Positions 1-11,138 of a stretch of 64,000 nt of DNA are shown in pieces. Numbering within the stretch: the stretch's first letter is position 1; every line of letters begins with the position of its first letter. Position numbers and translations under genes: made by a program. Under the pieces are notes generated by a model that was not told the origin of the DNA, did not search any database, and saw only the letters and a list, made by a program, of their open reading frames with translations. This DNA comes from Anaeramoeba ignava (lineage: Eukaryota > Metamonada > Anaeramoebidae). The DNA is taken from NCBI GenBank assembly GCA_028826165.1, contig JAPDFW010000067.1:186001-250000 (forward strand), in the 5' to 3' direction.

Positions 1-1490
1 AAAATTAAATTAATTTCAAAATTAAATTCATTTCAATTCAAAATTAAATTCAATTCATTTCAATTCAAAATTAAATTAAATTCAATTCATTTCAAAATTA
101 AATTAATTTCAAAATTAAATTAAATTCAATTAAATTCAAAATTAAATTAAATTCATTTCAAAATTCAATTCATTTCAAAATTAAATTAAATTAATTTCAA
201 AATTAAATTAAATTAAATTAAATTCAATTCAAAATTAAATTCAAAATTAAATTAAATTCAATTAAATTCAATATTAAATTAAATTCATTTCAAAATTAAA
301 TTAAATTAAATTCATTTCAAAATTAAATTAAATTCAAAATTAAATTAAATTCATTTCAAAATTAAATTCAAAATTAAATTAAATTAAATTCATTTCAAAA
401 TTAAATTCAAAATTAAATTAAATTAAATTCAATTCAAAATTCATTTCAATTCAAAATTCAATTAAATTCAATTCATTTCAATTCAAAATTAAATTAAATT
501 CAATTCATTTCAATTCAAAATTAAATTAAATTAATTTCAAAATTAAATTAAATTAAATTAAATTAAATTCAAAATTAAATTAAATTCAATTAAATTCAAT
601 ATTAAATTAAATTCATTTCAAAATTCATTTCAATTCAAAATTAAATTAAATTTATTTCAAAATTAAATTCATTTCAAAATTAAATTCATTTCAAAATTCA
701 TTTCAAAATTAAATTAAATTAAATTCAAAATTCAATTCAAAATTAAATTAAATTCATTTCAAAATTCAATTAAATTAAATTAAATTAAATTAAATTAAAT
801 TAAATTCATTTCAAAATTAAATTAAATTCAATTCAAAATTAAATTAAATTAAATTAAATTAAATTAAATTAAATTCAAAATTAAATTCAAAATTAAATTA
901 AATTCAAAATTCAATATTAAATTCATTTCAAAATTAAATTAAATTAAATTCAATTAAATTCAATTCAAAATTAAATTAAATTCAAAATTCAATATTAAAT
1001 TCAAAATTAAATTCAAAATTAAATTAAATTCATTTCAAAATTAAATTCATTTCAAAATTAAATTAAATTAAATTAAATTCAAAATTAAATTAAATTAAAT
1101 TCATTTCAAAATTAAATTAAATTAAATTCATTTCAAAATTCAATTCAAAATTAAATTAAATTCATTTCAAAATTAAATTAAATTAAATTCATTTCAAAAT
1201 TAAATTAAATTAAATTCATTTCAAAATTAAATTAAATTAAATTCATTTCAAAATTCATTTCAATTCAAAATCAAATTAAATTCATTTCAAAATTAAATTC
1301 AAAATTAAATTAAATTCAATTAAATTCAATATTAAATTAAATTCATTTCAAAATTAAATTCAAAATTAAATTAAATTCAAAATTAAATTAAATTCATTTC
1401 AAAATTAAATTAAATTCAAAATTAAATTCATTTCAAAATTAAATTAAATTAAATTAAATTCAATTCAAAATTAAATTTTTATAAATTTAG
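1..1490 (+). repeat. Low-complexity intron (AAATT / CATTTCAAAATT arrays) of the NRPS-like gene
   Basis: The stretch is an irregular array of pentamers AAATT and AAATTC mixed with CATTTCAAAATT-type units, containing no G except a single one near the end. It ends with TTTATAAATTTAG at 1478-1490, a good 3' splice site, after which the sequence becomes complex and codes for a condensation-domain remnant with no in-frame ATG. I therefore read it as the 3' part of an intron that begins before the window. The same pentamer style fills intron 2 of the first PAS gene at 27497-29294. Confidence 0.7.
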
Positions 1491-4400
1491 CCTTCAAATA
1501 ACATCCTATTGGAAAAAACAATCACAAAACATAACACCAACTAACTTTTTCGGTAACGAAAAAAAAGATTTCAGTAAAAACACTTCAAGAAAAAGACAAA
1601 TCTATTCCACTTTCCCATTCCGGTCAGATTTCATTGAAAACAAAGCAAAGGAATTTAGCGATCAAGCAACAATCGATTTCACACTTGCATCAATAGCACT
1701 TTGCGTGACACAATTCACACAATCACGAAACATATCACTAGCAGTTTGTTGTTACAACTCGTTCATCTACACAGATCAAGACTTCCATCTTTTGGAATTC
1801 AATCCGTATCTCCTGAATATACAAACAACAGAATCGCGCACTTTCAACGATTTGGTCACGAATATCGCACAGAAAAGAAAAGAAATCCAACCGTTCCAAG
1901 AATTCCCGTTTTCGGAATTTTTTTCAAGTGAAGAAATGCTTCAATCCAAATCAAAAGATGAAAAAAAAACGTTTCCTTGCAAAATTTTAGTTGTTTTTGA
2001 CCACGGATTTGTAACGGAAAAGATGAAGAACTTCGAGCTTATTCTGCGACATCACGATCCAAAACTTCAGTTAAAAACAAATACTCAATTCAATTTATCG
2101 TTGAATATTGACAGTAAATCAGAAACAAGCGCCCAAAAAAGAAAAACAAATCCGTTTTATTCCAAGCAGTATTTTGTGCAGGATTACTTCGACTTTGTCG
2201 TTAGTTTTGGATTTGAAGAGGAGACTAACAAGAAGATTGTCCCGAATTGGTTGTTTTTTGACCGAATTTTTTACAATAGCGAAAAAATCAATCAATTATT
2301 TGTGTGCAATTTCTACGAGCATTTCGCAAGAATCGCAAAGACGAGCAACAAGCAAACAGCGGTGGGAAGTGTGCCTGAAATAACGGGGAAAGAAGAGGCT
2401 GTTGTAGTGAATGAATGGAACAATATATCGGGGAAAAATTTCACAAAAACGAAAAAACTAGCATCACTGGGAATTCCGATGATTTTCCGCAAAATCACGA
2501 AAAAAAGACAAGGAGCAATAGCAATCCGCTCGAAAAACGCGAAGGTGACATACGAACAGCTTGAATACCGCTCGGATCTGTTTGCAGTTTATTTGCAAAA
2601 GGAGCTGAAAATACGATCAAACACAGTGATCGGGGTTTCGATGAAAAATTCAGTCGAAACAATAGTGGCGCTACTTGGGATAATCAAGGCAGGGTGCAGC
2701 TATATCGCGCTGAGACCGGAGTTCTCGGCAAACCTTTTGGCACGGATCATCCGGAAACTGGATGTGAAACATGTGCTGAGCGGTGCGGCATCAGCTGGTG
2801 TTTTTGAGAAACTAAAAAAAGAATCAAAAACGGAAATAAATACACATTTAATCACTGTGAATGAGTTGGAGTCTATTCTCAAACAGGTGCAGAGATCGGA
2901 AGTTCGCAAGACAAAATTCAAAGTAAAGGGCAATCAAGTGGCGATTGTTTTCCCTCGGTTTTCTGACGACGGCAAGCTCCAGTTCTTCACATTAACTCAC
3001 GCAAACATCATCACAAAATTCATCACAATTCAATCCTCAATTAATTTATGCAACGTAGTCGGGTTCTGCTCACCGATATATCACGAACAGTCACTGATCG
3101 AGTTGTGGGGCACGCTGATCAACGGAGGTAGAATTGTTGTCTTCTACATGAAAAACTTGCTCAGTTCCAAGTTTGAGGCGTTTATCCGACAATCAGGCAC
3201 AAAAGTGCTTACTCTCTCAACTAGTGTTTTCCAACAAATTGTTTCTCGAGACTCAACATTTATTCGCCAGCAACAACAGCCATCTATTGAGCACACAGAC
3301 CCGCAAACACAGAAAAGCACGTGGCCGTTCCATTTGTTTGATCTCCTGATGATCTACGGTGAACCCATTGCATACCGCAAATTTTTCGAGTTTGTGAAAA
3401 CGGAGAAGATGAGCCTTCCGAAGAAACTCGTCTATTGCTTCGGTACTCCGCAAACAGCATCCATTTTCGCACTTCTCCCCGTATGGGACGAGTTCCAATG
3501 GACAGGCAGGAAGGAGGTTGTTTCTGAAAACGAAGACGATGTCAAAGACGAAAAACAACTCCCGGTTTTCATCCCGAATATCCACTACTGGATCCACAAA
3601 TACAAAAGCAGCACAGGGTTTCTCCCAATAGGCACGCCGTGTAGCGACTGCGAGGTCTACGTTCTCAACAGCAAAACCCTCAAACCAGTGCCTTTTGGCG
3701 TCAGTGGCGAAGTTTATGTGTCTTGTCTTTCAATCGGCACTTTGTTGGATTACAACGGAAATGAAGACGAAAAAACCGACAAATTTCGCGCTCAATTTGA
3801 CAGAATTTTTGTCCCTAATCCATTCGAGAAATCCGATTCTGAGAACAAACTGCTTTTCAACACAGGAATTCACGGATGCATTCTTTCTAGCGGGAAACTG
3901 GAATTTTACGAGTATCAACAACCTCAGGAAATCCGTCAGGTGTTTGTCAACAGCGAGTTTGTGAATGTGAAGGCAATTGAAGAGGTTATCAAAAAACACA
4001 GTAAAGTCAAACAGGCAGTGGTTCTCGTTCGCGATGCAGAAAACTCGGAACGAAAACGCATTGTCGCATATCTGGTTTGCGAAGAGACAATCCCTCCTTC
4101 GTTCCAGGAGCTTTCGCAGTTCATCCAGAACAGACTGCCACAAAGTCACGTTCCTGTTTCTTATGTTTTTGTTGAAAAAACCCAATTTGGTTCTGATAAG
4201 ACAGAAATTTCGCGCGCAATGCTTCTTGCCAAATACGCACATGCGCAAGAAAAAACAAGCTCTACAACAGACACAACCGTCACAAGAAACGCAAATCAAT
4301 CTGCGCAGTTCAAACCCCCGAGTAATCCTACTGAGGAGTTTCTTTGCAAAACGTTTGCGTCTGTTCTTAATTACGAACAAGTCGGTGCGTCGGATAATTT

Positions 4401-7400
4401 TTTCGCACTCGGAGGCGATTCCATATCCGCAACAAGAATCGTCGCAAAGGCTCTTCATGCGGGATTGCGGTTCTCAACAGAAGATCTTTTCCTCAATCCA
4501 GTTGTGTCTGATCTAGCAGTCTTTATCGAAAAACAAAAGGAAAAGTTCCAGCAAAACATAGATTTCTCTGCTCATCACAGAAGATTCTTTGAGCAGCAGC
4601 TCCCAGAGCCGAGCCAATCAGAGCGTCTTGTTTTCATCAATCTCGACCACTCAGTGAATCTGAAGTATCTTAAAAAGGCTTTTTTGATGATCCTTGCCCA
4701 GCACGAAAATCTCCGATTGGTTTTCCCAGAAAATCATCCTCATTTACAATCTTTGGAGGATCTCACTCATAAAAAGAGCAAAAGACATCATAAAGACTCC
4801 TCTGTGTTTTCGGTGCTGAAACTGCCAACGAGCGAGATGGAGCCCAAACAGATTGGCAAACAATGCGCGAAGATCCAACAATCTCTCAGAATAGCAAAAG
4901 GTCCGTTGATAAAATTTGTTGTTTTTGTCGAGGACCAAACGCAGGACACAGAAGCAGAGAAGCTCAACAACGAGGATGCGTTCTCGATTTTCCATGTTGA
5001 GCAGAAACAATCCCAACAGGAAAAGACCGAGAAAGACTTTTCCAAAGACCATTTCTTGGCAATGATTTTGATCCACAATTTACTTGTCGACACCGAGTCA
5101 ATCAAAAAGCTCGTCTCCCAATTGCAAACAAACTACGAAACAGTCAGAAGCTCCTTTGAGAATTTTGTCGAGATCCCAGCACCATCTCCAGTGACTGAGT
5201 ACTACCACTATCTCAACTCCCAAAAAAAGCTAGAAATCACAAAAAAATCATACACTTTCTGGCAGACAATTTCAAACAGAAAGAAAAACTACGTCAAACC
5301 AGTCCCAAAAAACATATCCGAGGCAGGAACAAATTTTTACGAGGATCTGACCAACATCCGCGTCAGTTTCGACGACAAAACCTCGCATCTCATTTACTCA
5401 GAAATCGCTCGGAAAGACGAATACCAGATGGCCGACATCCTCGTGACTGGGATCGGTCTCGCTTTGACTGATTGGACATCCAGCATATACAACTTCATCC
5501 ATCTCATCGAGCCTCCCAATCCCCATTCGCAGAAAACACACGGCTTTATCGCACCGGTAGAAAACACGATCCCAGTTTTGATCGCCTTTACACAACCAAA
5601 TGTCGTAAAAGACAATATAAAGTCATTTGAACTGGTCAAAAAGCAATTGAGAGAATTCCGTTTGCATGTCCAACAGCTCAACAAGATCCTGTATTACAAC
5701 GATGCGCAGAACGCAAACGAAAGCGAGGATCTCGACTATAAAATGGAGTTTGAAAAACAAACTCAAAATGAAAAGCAAATTCAATCACCCTCGCAACAAC
5801 GCAAATCGTCCCAATCCGAGAAGCAAAAGGAGATTCTGACTTCGGGACTTGGCGCCGAGATACCAGACGCTAATCTCAATCTGTTCAAATCAGACGAAGA
5901 CGATGATGACGAGCAAACGGGAATGAGACAAGATGCTCCAGATTCTTCCGAGGACGAAGACATTTCCTTCTTGAAAGTCCCACAATCCAAACAGGAAGAA
6001 CTCAAAATCCTCTCGCAAGCAGAAATCGCAATACGCTTTATCGGAAACGTTGATTTCAACTCCTTCTCTCTCGGAAAAGTTTCCATTGATCCACTAACAG
6101 AACCCAAAAAATCACGAAAACTCAACTCCCCAAAAGCGCAAAACCCGTATTTGATTGAAATTATCAGCTTTGTTCAGCAGGGCTGCGTCTCTTTCAAGCT
6201 CATTTACAACAAGAAGCTTTTCAAAGCGGAAACCATCAAATCGCTTGCGAGAAACATGATGAAAATCTTGATCAAACTCTCGAAGGATATCCGCAAAGAA
6301 AACCAACACAAAAGCAAAAGCAAAAGCAAAAAAACAGAAAACGAGACGCAGGAAGAAAACGATATCTTTGCAAACTTCCCACTCGCAAAAAGTCTTACCG
6401 TAAGCGTCATCCGGGAGCTTTTTGAAGAGGACTCTCTTATCGAAGAAATTCTTACCCCATCTCAATTCCATCAGGAAACAATCCGTTTTTTCTTAAGAAA
6501 AGATCAGCTGTCAAAAAGTCACATTGCAAGTCAACTTCTTCTTCGGTTCACAGCATCCGAATTTGACGAGAACAAACTGCGCCAAGCATGCCAAATCTTT
6601 GTCGACCAGCATCCTGCGATGCGATCCTATTTTGTGCGCAACCAATCCAAGCAATCCAATATTCTTCATATAATCCGCAAAAAGGCAGAGATACCCTTTA
6701 GGTTTATGAAGTTTGAACAAATGGACGATACCTTCAAACAGGAAATTGCGCAGGAACGGCAGCACCCGTTCAAATTTTCCCATGCGCCGTTGATCCGCTT
6801 CTCTCTCTTCTCAATTGAAAAAGATTCCCTTTATTTACTTTCAATCGCATTTGAATCGTTTCTTCTTGATTTCTGGTCAATTCCTTTAATGATACAGGAA
6901 ATATTCTCCAAATACTGCGAACTCGCCTCAAATTCCACCGACGACAAAAAGGATCTTCTTCCCACTCTTCCCCATCCACAACAGATATCTCTCCACCAAA
7001 ATCTCCACAAAGAATACATTTCTTATGAACACAATCTTTCTTTGTCGAAATCAAGAAGATTCTACAGATCGTTTATGAAGGATTTCGACATCAACACCCC
7101 GATAATCCCGACCAAGGAAGGCGTCTCCAATTTCCAGCAATTACTCCTCAATCAAGAAAACATTGGCGAATTGAAAAGCCGCTCAAAAAGCCCGAACCTG
7201 TCTAACATGCAGCACAGTCGAAGTAATGAAAATGTCCCCATTTCACCCAAATTGGATCGTTCTCAAATTCCTGCCAAAAAAATAACACCGTCCGATATTG
7301 ATATCAAGGGACAGTTCTTTGTCAACACTGCAGAATTCAAGGAAATCAACGCGCATGTTGGAGCGGATTCTCTCACAAAAATCATCTCTTCTTTGCGAAC

Positions 7401-8490
7401 AAACAACCTTACTTTGAATTCATTTATACACTTTATTTGGGCGCTTACTCTCAACTTTGTGAATCCTAAAACCCCAACCTATTTCGGTACAACAATCTCA
7501 GGAAGACCAGCAGAGCTTGGCGAAGTTGCAGACAAAATTGTCGCCATGATGAGTAGAGTCCTCCCTATCAAATTCGAGCTCTACAAGGACAAGACTATCT
7601 TGGCTCATATTGCGCAAATTCAATCCCTTCTTCTCAAATCATCTCTCAACCCTCATGTTACAGACTCACGAATCCGCAAATGGTGCAAATTCCCCAAAAA
7701 AACTTATCTCTACAACGGCGGTGTTGTTGTTTTTGAGGGATATCCCAAAGACAGAATATTCCCCCTGCGTGATCTTGGTGATGAAAATTACGAGGTTGTT
7801 CTTGATCTTTCCAAATTGAATCCCTCCTTAGACATCATGTTCTCCAATCTCTCGGTCATGGAATCCTTAAGACATCCTCTTTCTCTTATCGTCTTCCCGT
7901 CGGGACAAGACTTGCTTGTGCGCATTGTGTACAACCAGGCACTTTTTGAAGAAAGAACAATTAATCGCTTGATTGATTTATTCACTCAATTTTTCAAATT
8001 GATTTCTTCATCATTCACAAACTTAGATAAGCCTATTAAGGATCTTCTCAGTAAATCAGAATCTTCCGATTTCATCCAGAAATCCCAAGACAAATCCCTC
8101 AAAAAAGATAAATCATCTCCCCAAATCGATCAATCCCCATCTCCATTGTCAAAAGAATCAGACAATTTGGATCAAGACCACATTTTCAAACAGGGATATT
8201 TAACAAAAAAAGGTGGTCATGGTTTCACTGCAAACTGGAGAAAGCGTTGGTTCATTCTTAAAAACGACCAGTGCTTTTACTACTATAAGTCCCAAGGCAC
8301 TGCACAACCTTCTGGTTTGATTCCAATGAAAGGTGCTTCCATTGAACCTCTTCCAAATCACAAAAAGAAAAATTGTTTCCAAATCAAAACAGAATACAGA
8401 AGTTATCCAATTTATGCTGAATCAAAACAAATTATGGATTCTTGGATTGATGAGATTACTAAATATTTAGCAAGAATTAACAAGAATTAA
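1491..8490 (+). CDS. NRPS-like megasynthase, C-terminal exon: (C)-A-T-C-C-PH (5' partial)
   Basis: This 7-kb uninterrupted exon encodes the end of a multidomain nonribosomal-peptide-synthetase-like protein. The frame is open from 1453, but the first in-frame ATG is near 1936, inside the fold, so the start lies on an upstream exon. Order by nucleotide: tail of a condensation domain (1495-2450); adenylation-type domain (about 2520-4240); carrier domain (about 4315-4540) with LGGDSIS, its phosphopantetheine serine codon at 4420-4422; condensation-like domain 2 (about 4570-6300); condensation-like domain 3 (about 6460-8010) with YFGTTISGRPAEL; PH domain (about 8190-8475) with GYLTKKG and NWRKRWFIL. 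Catalytic motifs look degenerate: the ATP-binding loop reads FPRFSDDGKLQF, the usual YGPTE and TGD positions read FGTPQTA and TGIHG, and the two HHxxxDG positions read HNLLVDT and ESFLLDF. The product is unknown. Base composition is visibly richer in G+C than most neighbours. Family assignment is secure; enzymatic activity is doubtful. Confidence 0.88.
4411..4431 (+). other. Phosphopantetheine attachment site of the carrier domain
   Basis: The codons read GGDSISA, preceded by FFAL, which matches the core of PCP/ACP carrier domains. The serine TCC at 4420-4422 is the expected attachment residue. It is the only fully canonical core motif I find in this megasynthase exon. Confidence 0.85.
8188..8478 (+). 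other. PH domain fused to the C-terminus of the NRPS-like protein
   Basis: About 95 residues follow a Ser/Lys-rich linker. They show the PH pattern of GYLTKKG, then NWRKRWFILKN, a central hydrophobic strand with KKNCFQI, and a C-terminal helix containing MDSWIDEI with the near-invariant tryptophan. PH domains commonly bind phosphoinositides or proteins, so membrane recruitment of the enzyme is an inference. The domain is continuous with the megasynthase frame and no splice signal separates them. Confidence 0.85.
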
Positions 8491-8624
8491 CAAAAACTAA
8501 CAAAAACTAACAAAAACTAAAAAAAAAATTTAATTTTTTGTTTTTCCTTCTTTTCTTTCCTTTTTTTTTTTTAATCAAATTTCTCGAGATTAATAATAAA
8601 AAAAAATTTTTTCCCTTTTTTCTC

Positions 8625-10973
8625 TTAATTTTGATTTTGTGGAAGAATTTCAAGTTGTTTTGTTTTTCTTGAATATTTTGAACTAAATTTTTTTAAACTA
8701 TTTGTTAAAATTTTTCCAAAATATTTTTTTTGGGAATTCTTTTGATTTTGGAATTGATCAAATGGTGAATCTTCTTGATTTTTTGAATTGGAAATCATTT
8801 TGTTTTTGCTTTTAAAAATTTGATTATTTTCTTGATTTTTCTTTTTTGATTTTTGTAAAAAATGCTTAATTTTTTTGATTGAAAATATAAGTATGAAAAG
8901 AACCAAAATTGCTAAACATAATAAAAAGAATTTTTGCAATTTTCCCTCATAAATTCGGCAATATATCTTTGTTAATGAAGAATGCTTCAATTTGAATTCA
9001 TTTTCGTTTTCATTCTTTTTGTAAATTTCAATTTTGTTGTTATTGTTCAAATTCTTTTCAATCAACCTCTTTGTGTTAATAAAAGAAAGATTATAAGAAT
9101 TTGTCAAATTGGAAAGACCAGAATAAATTTCATCAATTGAAATGATGTTATTTGTGACAAAATCGCAATTTAACCACGAAGTTTTATTCTTAATTATATT
9201 ATCAATTGCGCTTGAAACTTGAGGCATTAATTGATGTGATTCCGATAAATCAACACACGCTCCATTTTCGAATATGAATCCTTCATCACAAACAACTTTT
9301 CCATTCTTACAAATCGCATTGTCAATGCATTTCACACAACTATCCAATTTTTCTTGGTTGTTGATATCTGAATCGCAATATGGTAATTGCTTGAAAAAAA
9401 ATATGTTCATGAGAAAATATCCCAAAAACGCTGTAATTGAAATTAAAAAGAAACAATAAACCCAAAACAAAATTTCTATCATAATCTTTTTTCTTTCTTG
9501 TGTTGCTGTTTCTTTTTCAAGATTTCTTTCTGTTTTTTGTTTTGGTGATGTAGGAAATAATGTTCTTATTGGTGTTTTTTCTGTTTGATTAATAATTGTT
9601 TCTTGGTTTTCCACATATTTATCGATTAAATTGAATGAATTTTGATTTTGATTCTCATTTCCTATTAAATTGAATGAATTTTGATTTTGATTTTCATTTC
9701 CTATTAAATTGAATGAATTTTGATTTTGATTTTGATTTCCTATTAAATTGAATGAATTTTGATTTTGATTTTCATTTTCATTTCTAATTAAATTGAATGA
9801 ATTTTGATTTTGATTTTCATTTCCATTTTTTAGTGAATCTAATTGGGGTATTTGTGGGTAAATTGACCTGAAATAATTCCTTGGTTTTTCTGATTTCTTT
9901 AATTCATGTGAATTTTGAAGAAATTTATCAAAAGTTGAGGAATCATTTGGCTTTTTTTTCTCTTCAGAATAAATTTTCTGATGAGTTTCTTGTTTTTTTG
10001 GTTTGAAAAGAAAATCTAAATTATCTTTTGAGGGTGTTAATTTTGTTTTTGAAGGTGATTTTTTCTTTTTGTTTGATTTATGTTTTTTTTGATCTTCATT
10101 AATAGGATGTTCCAATGGAATTCGTTTTTTATCTCTTGCATTTTTTGAAATGGAATTATCATTAGATCGATTTGGTTCTTTTCTAGTATATGAAGAAGTA
10201 GTTTCTATTAAATTATTATTTTCATTTTCATTTTCAATTTGATTTTCATTTTCAATTTGATTTTCATTTTCAATTTGATTTTGATTTTGATTTTGATTTT
10301 GATTTTCAATTTGATTTTCATTTTCAATTTCATTTTGATTTTCAATTTGATTTTCATTTTCAATTTGATTTTCATTTTCAATTTGATTTTCAATTTGATT
10401 TTCAATTTGATTTTCATTTTCAATTTCAATTTGATTTTCATTTTCATTTTGATTTTCATTTTCATTTTGATTTTCATTTTGATTTTCATTTTCAATTTCA
10501 ATTTGATTTTCAATTTCTTCTTGTTTTTTTGGTTTTTTTTTTGCTGATGAAAGCTGATAAATAAGTTTTGAAGAACTATTTTGGAATACATTCTTTAAAG
10601 ATAACCGTTTGTTATCCTTTTCTTTTGTCAAAAGATTTTTATTTAATTTTTTTTTTGATTTTAATTTTTTTACATTTTCTTTTTCTTTTTCATTTTCATT
10701 TTCTTTTTTTGAAATATTTTCTTCATATTTTGTTGGACTTTCATAACTAATTTGTGTTGGACTTTGATAAAAATCATTTTTTATTTTTGAATCATTTATT
10801 ATTTTGGGATTTTTTGCTTTTTGTTCTTTATCTATTTCTTCAAATTTTGTTGGACTTTCATAAGTTGATTCATTTTGTTCTTGAAAAGATTCTTTAATAT
10901 CTTCTTGGTTTTCTTTGGTTTTGTTTTTTCTTTTGCCTCTTTTCTTGTGATGTTTTTTTATTGTTGTAACTGA

Positions 10974-11005
<32 letters not shown>

Positions 11006-11138
11006 TTTCTTTTTTTTTGAGACGTTGATAAATTCTTACATAATCTTGTTTTTTTTTTCTTCCTGTTGATATTTTTCCACCCATTTTTTCAATTTTGGAA
11101 ATTAATTGAGGAATAGTAAATCTGCTTGGATCACTCAT
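8625..11138 (-). CDS. Man1/Src1/LEM2-like inner nuclear membrane protein (HeH + MSC-type)
   Basis: This is an 837-aa single-exon protein starting at ATG 11136-11138. The N-terminus (residues about 6-40) is a HeH/LEM-like DNA-binding helix-extension-helix. A long Lys/Glu and Asn/Gln linker follows, then a membrane segment (plus-strand 9395-9480) and a luminal region starting with a Cys-rich stretch of six cysteines. A second membrane segment (about 8865-8935) and a basic tail complete it. This two-TM arrangement with a Cys-rich luminal domain after TM1 is characteristic of Src1/Heh and Man1/LEM2 proteins, which tether chromatin to the inner nuclear membrane. The linker holds two low-complexity blocks, an ENQ tract (10220-10515) and five copies of a 13-residue SFNLI repeat. 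The last 80 residues carry no clear winged helix, so the C-terminal assignment is weaker. Confidence 0.8.
9625..9830 (-). repeat. 39-bp tandem repeat encoding NENQNQNSFNLIG units
   Basis: Five units, each with the core NQNSFNLI, lie in the nucleoplasmic linker of the Man1/Src1-like protein. The spacing is 13 codons, with occasional extra ENE residues. The hydrophobic SFNLI core is conserved between units while the polar spacer drifts, so it is more than simple ENQ expansion. Confidence 0.85.

Noticed and set aside
1705-1935. GTG or TTG start for the NRPS-like gene
   Set aside because: The frame is open upstream to 1453 and already encodes condensation-like sequence, and eukaryotic starts are ATG. 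A splice acceptor at 1490 explains the exon better.
1491-8490. Firm claim of horizontal transfer of the NRPS-like gene
   Set aside because: The only visible argument is higher G+C, and the clearly eukaryotic SERINC gene shows similar composition. The PH domain and an upstream splice acceptor are eukaryotic features.
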